Source: Termitomyces sp. T153
Lineage: Eukaryota; Basidiomycota; Agaricomycetes; Agaricales; Lyophyllaceae
Length of the DNA: 64,000 nucleotides
Assembly (NCBI GenBank): GCA_018296165.2
Contig: JACKQL020000026.1
Span: 310,001 to 374,000, forward strand
Direction of reading: 5' to 3'
The translations under genes and the position numbers were made by a program. Numbering within the stretch: position 1 is the first letter of the stretch; each line of letters starts with the position of its first letter. Positions 58,731-64,000 of the stretch are shown piece after piece. The notes below the pieces were generated by a model. It was not told the DNA's origin, ran no database searches, and was given only the letters and a program-made list of their open reading frames with translations.

Positions 58731-59228
58731 ACCAACCGGCAGCGCCGATCAACAACTTCTCGCTTGTATTAGGGGCGGCAACTTCCGATTTTGCTTGCTG
58801 GGGCAGCGCAACTCAGGTCCGACCCAGGTCCGACGCCACCATCGACCAAGTTAACGTTTGTACCTACTTTCTAGACGTACCATACACCACGAAATTCTGC
58901 GACGAGAGTTTGAATAACAGATACGTTAATACCGATACGATACATTGACGACCAGCACTTACTATTGGAGTAGAGTCAGTACTCTGACCCCGCCTCTTAG
59001 CCCTGGAAAGTGGCTTGCCGGCGGTATAAACAGAGTTCATTCATTCCTACTTTCTAGTGATCATTATTCCCATTTGTCTTGGCATCTATACGCGTTTCTC
59101 ATGCCTGGACTTTTCGACCACTGAAAGTATAGGTCGAAAAAATGGCTACTAGTGCTACAGGTTACACAGGGTAGATCCTAGTAGTAAATGTCCCCAAGCT
59201 ACATGCATGTACATTACAATAGACTATT
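58731..59228. other. Intergenic between desaturase promoter and the CK1-family 3' end
   Basis: About 500 bp, with short direct words (GGTCCGACCCAGGTCCGACGCC near 58816-58837). I see no gene. Confidence 0.5.
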
Positions 59229-61235
59229 TCATAATGCATCGAGTGTCTCATCGCAGCTCCACAAGCCTCTTCGCCAGTCCATCCAAGAAGCCGAAGCCGT
59301 CCTTGTGACCCATCCATCAGCTTCTGCACGCGGTGTAGTTCTCCCACAAACCTTGGTTATAGTGCGCCCTGTACTCCTATTTGTGACTTTGTTGAACTCA
59401 GTCACCATCGCCGCCATGTCCTTGTTGCTCCTTGCCGTCCCCACCTGGCTTTTGAGACGCGCTACAACTCCTAGTTTGACATATGTCGGCTCCTTATCCT
59501 CTGCATGAACTAGATCTGACCGTTGTCGTGACGTCCTGCGATAAAATTCAGTATTTATTGCTGCACTTACTGATGTACCCACACACACACCTTGTTGGGG
59601 CCACAAATACTGATGGATCTTCAAGTTGTTTGTGCAACGCAATTAGGAATGCAGATGCTTCTTTTGTCAGTGTTCTGGAGCTATTGGACTTCATTGCTTG
59701 AATGAACTGGCGCACAAGTTCGCCCAAGGCTACATTATCCGTTGCACTGGACGCCCTATCCGTTAGCTTCATTAGCCGAGAGGCCTTGGATTCGCCTTCT
59801 TCCGAGCCACTGCTGATTTCAATAACTTCTTTGGTTCCTGTAGAGTCATCCCGACGAGCAGCTTCTGTATTTGTACAATCCCGAAGAAATTGTTTTTCGC
59901 CGGCTTGATTGAAGTCCAAACGTTTCAAGTCGTCCAAAATTCCTTTCATTACGTCTGGCTCGACGGTAGGACCTCGAATAAGGCGCGATCTATATGCAAC
60001 CGGCGCCGATGGTTGCTTCTGTGGAATGTTCACCATTTAATAATTATATTGAAAGAGTTCACAAGAAGGATTTACTACCTTAGGTGCAGGCGGTGGCCAT
60101 ATAAAATCTTCGCTATCCCCATATCCAGAATCCATTTTGAGATCACGGAAAGTCTCAATCCATCGGGAATAGTCTGGCTGCTCTGCAAATTTCAATGAGC
60201 GGCAATATCTCAAGAACTCTTCGAATTCCTCAGGTAAGTTGGGGCACAAGTCCTCTGGACGGGCTCTCCGCTTTTCTCCCTTCAATATGTCGTGAGCGTC
60301 ATCAGTATCCGGGATCCCATCTCGTGTCCATGAAAGGCCACGTGGTGTGAGCAGATGTATGAGCATGAGTGCAGCGGCTTCCAGGTCATCTCGCCGCGAT
60401 GGTACTTGATAAAAAGTAAAAGTAGTTCAAAGAATGAATATTGCGAAAGGCACACCTTTGCCGCGACAATGCACACCCACAGAGCTGTGACAATCCTTGA
60501 ATTGGCGTTTATGGAACAGTTATCAAGAACACAAACCTAAACCAATAATTTCCAATGAAGTCACGTTTGGCCTTGGATTCGGGTATGTGTCGGCGTGTGC
60601 GTGGATCGATGTATCGTTTTGAAAAGCCAAAATCAATCATGTACAAAGTACGCTCATTCGGCATGCGTCCAATGACTGTGTTGCCCAGTTGAATATCACG
60701 GTGCAAGACACCTCTCGCATGCATTGTCTCCAATCTCGCAATCTACATTCGCCAAGAATAAAACTCAGCTGCAGATATATACATACGTCGATTCCAAATT
60801 GAAAATCGACGCACCAGTTGCATTGCAATCGTACACACGGTACCCAGGTCAAATGTCTTCTCCGGACCGCCAATGCTCTTGTAAAGTCTATCAAGACTAG
60901 CTCCCAGAAGATCTATCGCAAGAAAATCCCATCCCTCCTGTTCACCGGCAGCCCAGAGGATAGGCATCCCTTTACCACCCATTAACAAGGGGTAGAGATA
61001 ACGCTCATAACTGTTAGTGGGGCATTCATGGTCGACATCCTGCAGCTTGAGAGCAACTACATGCCCAGTATAAATGTGAGTGGCTTCAAAGATATGTCCT
61101 AATTGATGGGCATGAATGAGCAATAAGGCGTCACAAGGCACATGGGATGATACCAGAGTAGCCAGATCCAAGTAAACGCCCGAGGGCATAGTTCCCAATA
61201 ATGGCTGGAAATTTGCGTTTGGGTTTTGTTGACAT
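59229..61235 (-). CDS. Casein kinase 1 family protein kinase with long C-terminal extension
   Basis: Start ATG at 61235 gives MSTKPKRKFPAIIGNYALGR with the glycine loop LLGSGYSG. It is joined by an intron (GTATCA...AATTAG) to HIFEATHIYTGHVVALKLQD with the catalytic Lys. Next WDFLAIDLLGASLDRLYK; the HRD motif is LHRDIQLGNTVIG; the DFG is MIDFGFSKRYIDP; the CK1-typical ESKAKRDFIGNYWFSS region follows. GLSWTRDGIPDTDDAHDIL and FLRYCRSLKFAEQPDYS close the domain. About 300 further residues follow: a Pro-rich start, ISSGSEEGE, TLTKEASAFLIALHKQLED, and a basic tail ending WSCDETLDAL (stop at 59229-59231). All catalytic residues are present. CK1 genes with variable tails are expanded in mushrooms; the target is unknown. 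Confidence 0.88.
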
Positions 61236-62630
61236 TGTTATCTTGATAGAAGCGCAGGTTGGAAAATCAGTTCTGTAGGATCCTTGTCCCTTTATATATA
61301 CGGCAGGGCTCGTGTGTTCGTGCGTAAGATCGGTACGATAACAGTGTCAAGATGTCTTAAGACAGAGATACAGATTTCCACTGTTTTCAATCAGTGGGAC
61401 GAAATAAGAGATCGCGACCTTGGCGTTCAACGTTGAGGTTGAAACGTTGAGGGTCCAGTGCAGCTGAATGGTTCGAAAAACGCGTCGATCACGTGTATTT
61501 TGACGCGTCCACGTGTGGCCTTGTGTATGAGTCCAGACAACTTGAACCATTGTACTTTCACTCGAGACCCCGTCCTCCATTCTTTCACAAATCGAAGACC
61601 CTTCTCCTGGACTTTGGACGACTCTATGTATGTAGGAGCGTGTCAAAATGTCAAAATGTGTACTTTAAGCTCTTAAGCAGAAAGTATGGGCCATGTGGAG
61701 AACAACACGTGGTGATCCATTTGTGTCATTTTGATGTGATCAAGCTACTTTTTTTGGGAGACTTCACAACTTAAGCTTATTTCTGTTATCGACACACACG
61801 TACTACCCACACTTAAGCCATGATAGGGAACTTCGGCGCTCACCCCTTTAAAACCGTCTGGAGATTTCCATACGAGCCTAAGTAAGTTGAAAGCCATAGA
61901 TGCCTCGGCAAGTCTTACTAGCCATGTTATTGGCCGCAGAGATACGGTGTGCCGCAACTCCGAGTCAGAACCCATTTATTATGTGGTTCTATATTATACT
62001 GACAACGTTGGACACGATAGCCGAAAGACTGTCATACATAAGTCCCAGCCGGACTTTCTCAGGCTTAGCGACAATGACAGGCGCCGGAAAAAAGCAATAT
62101 CACTGGCATTTGTTGTACATCAGTAACAGTTGTCATTTCGAACCTTCCTATTGATATCGAAACGGCCAGGAAGACCAATCTTTTGTTCTGTTCTAGATCT
62201 ACCAACCGGTGGACATAAGTTGTTTACGACACTGATGATCAGCGCTGGATCCCCTTGGATCCCTCCGAACCCTCCGAAGTCCCCACCACTGTTGACCTCC
62301 TAGTATGGGCCAAGGGTTTTGAATGGCCTCAGCAAAGATTTTAAGGTAGGATGTCATCAGAATAACATCTTTGCCTTTCAACAGTGTAGGTAGTGTTCAG
62401 ACTGCGCCCACAACTTGAATACATTGTATGTCAAGGGGCGGTCTGGGTCGACCGTCGAGCCGAGCCGAGCCGAGCCCAAGGCCGAGCGTTGACGGGTGGG
62501 GTGAGCGCACATTTTTGAGACTTAATTCAGTCACCAATCTTGTCGAAAGATCCAGATTGTGTTCATGAGGCCCGAATAAAATGTGACGACCCTATATAAG
62601 CATATGCTACATAACTCCCACATCGCTAAG
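61236..62630. other. Intergenic, CK1-family upstream side and pyruvate decarboxylase promoter
   Basis: About 1.4 kb. A short tandem of GAGCC/CGAGC words (CGAGCCGAGCCGAGCCGAGC, near 62456-62476) lies 160 bp before the pyruvate decarboxylase ATG. A TATATA lies at 62592-62598. A short plus-strand frame (61900-62154) starts MPRQVLLAMLLAAEIRC and is not recognisable. Confidence 0.5.
62591..62600 (+). promoter_or_regulatory. TATA box of pyruvate decarboxylase
   Basis: CCTATATAAG lies 31-40 nt upstream of the ATG at 62631. A strong TATA box suits a highly expressed, inducible glycolytic gene. Confidence 0.6.

Positions 62631-64000
<1,370 letters not shown>

Overview
This is nuclear DNA of a filamentous basidiomycete, most likely a mushroom-forming Agaricomycete. 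Nearly every gene is cut by many 45-60 nt GT-AG introns and some exons are very short. The proteins are Agaricomycete-like: an ATG26-type sterol glucosyltransferase with GRAM/PH domains, a CK1-family kinase with a long tail, small two-domain dsRNA-binding proteins, and a Ngaro-type tyrosine-recombinase retrotransposon. The species cannot be named from sequence alone. Exons were assigned by hand, joining reading frames at GT-AG sites until the protein family was restored. Where exon coordinates are given, phases and lengths were checked.

Layout. 1-2550 (-): sterol glucosyltransferase, cut by the left edge. 4102-5471 (-): DAHP synthase, head-to-head with TIM9 (5734-6164, +). 6613-7371 (+): peroxiredoxin. 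7.9-13.75 kb: three related dsRNA-binding-protein loci on the minus strand, with a decayed second peroxiredoxin at 11.66-12.35 kb, so a peroxiredoxin/dsRBD block has duplicated here. 13.75-17.36 kb: gene-poor, with a diverged tandem duplication and an inverted-repeat element. 17364-18910 (+): nitronate monooxygenase. 19165-22734 (+): MPS1 spindle-checkpoint kinase. 23412-26606 (+): a polo-like (PLK4-type) protein whose DFG aspartate is missing.

27.2-44.8 kb: two copies of a secreted endonuclease/exonuclease/phosphatase-family nuclease (both -), duplicated together with about 400 bp of upstream DNA. Between them lies a nested transposon block. It contains a DNA transposon with inverted repeats of about 250 bp, an accessory ORF and a broken DDE transposase; an apparently intact, young Ngaro-like retrotransposon (A1-ORFs-B1-A2-B2) inserted into its right inverted repeat; and a scrap of a non-LTR element.

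46.4-63.9 kb: mostly housekeeping genes. These are a small mitochondrial-type membrane protein (-) head-to-head with POP1 (+), borealin/Nbl1 (-) head-to-head with an ERG26-like sterol dehydrogenase (+), CDC123 (+), an unassigned stretch, a fatty-acid desaturase (-), a CK1-family kinase (-), and pyruvate decarboxylase (+), cut by the right edge. Several genes serve mitosis (MPS1, polo-like protein, borealin) and two serve sterol metabolism (sterol glucosyltransferase, ERG26), but nothing indicates a biosynthetic cluster. The most unusual items are the polo-like probable pseudokinase, the dsRBD/peroxiredoxin duplication block, and the Ngaro-in-DNA-transposon nest between duplicated nucleases.
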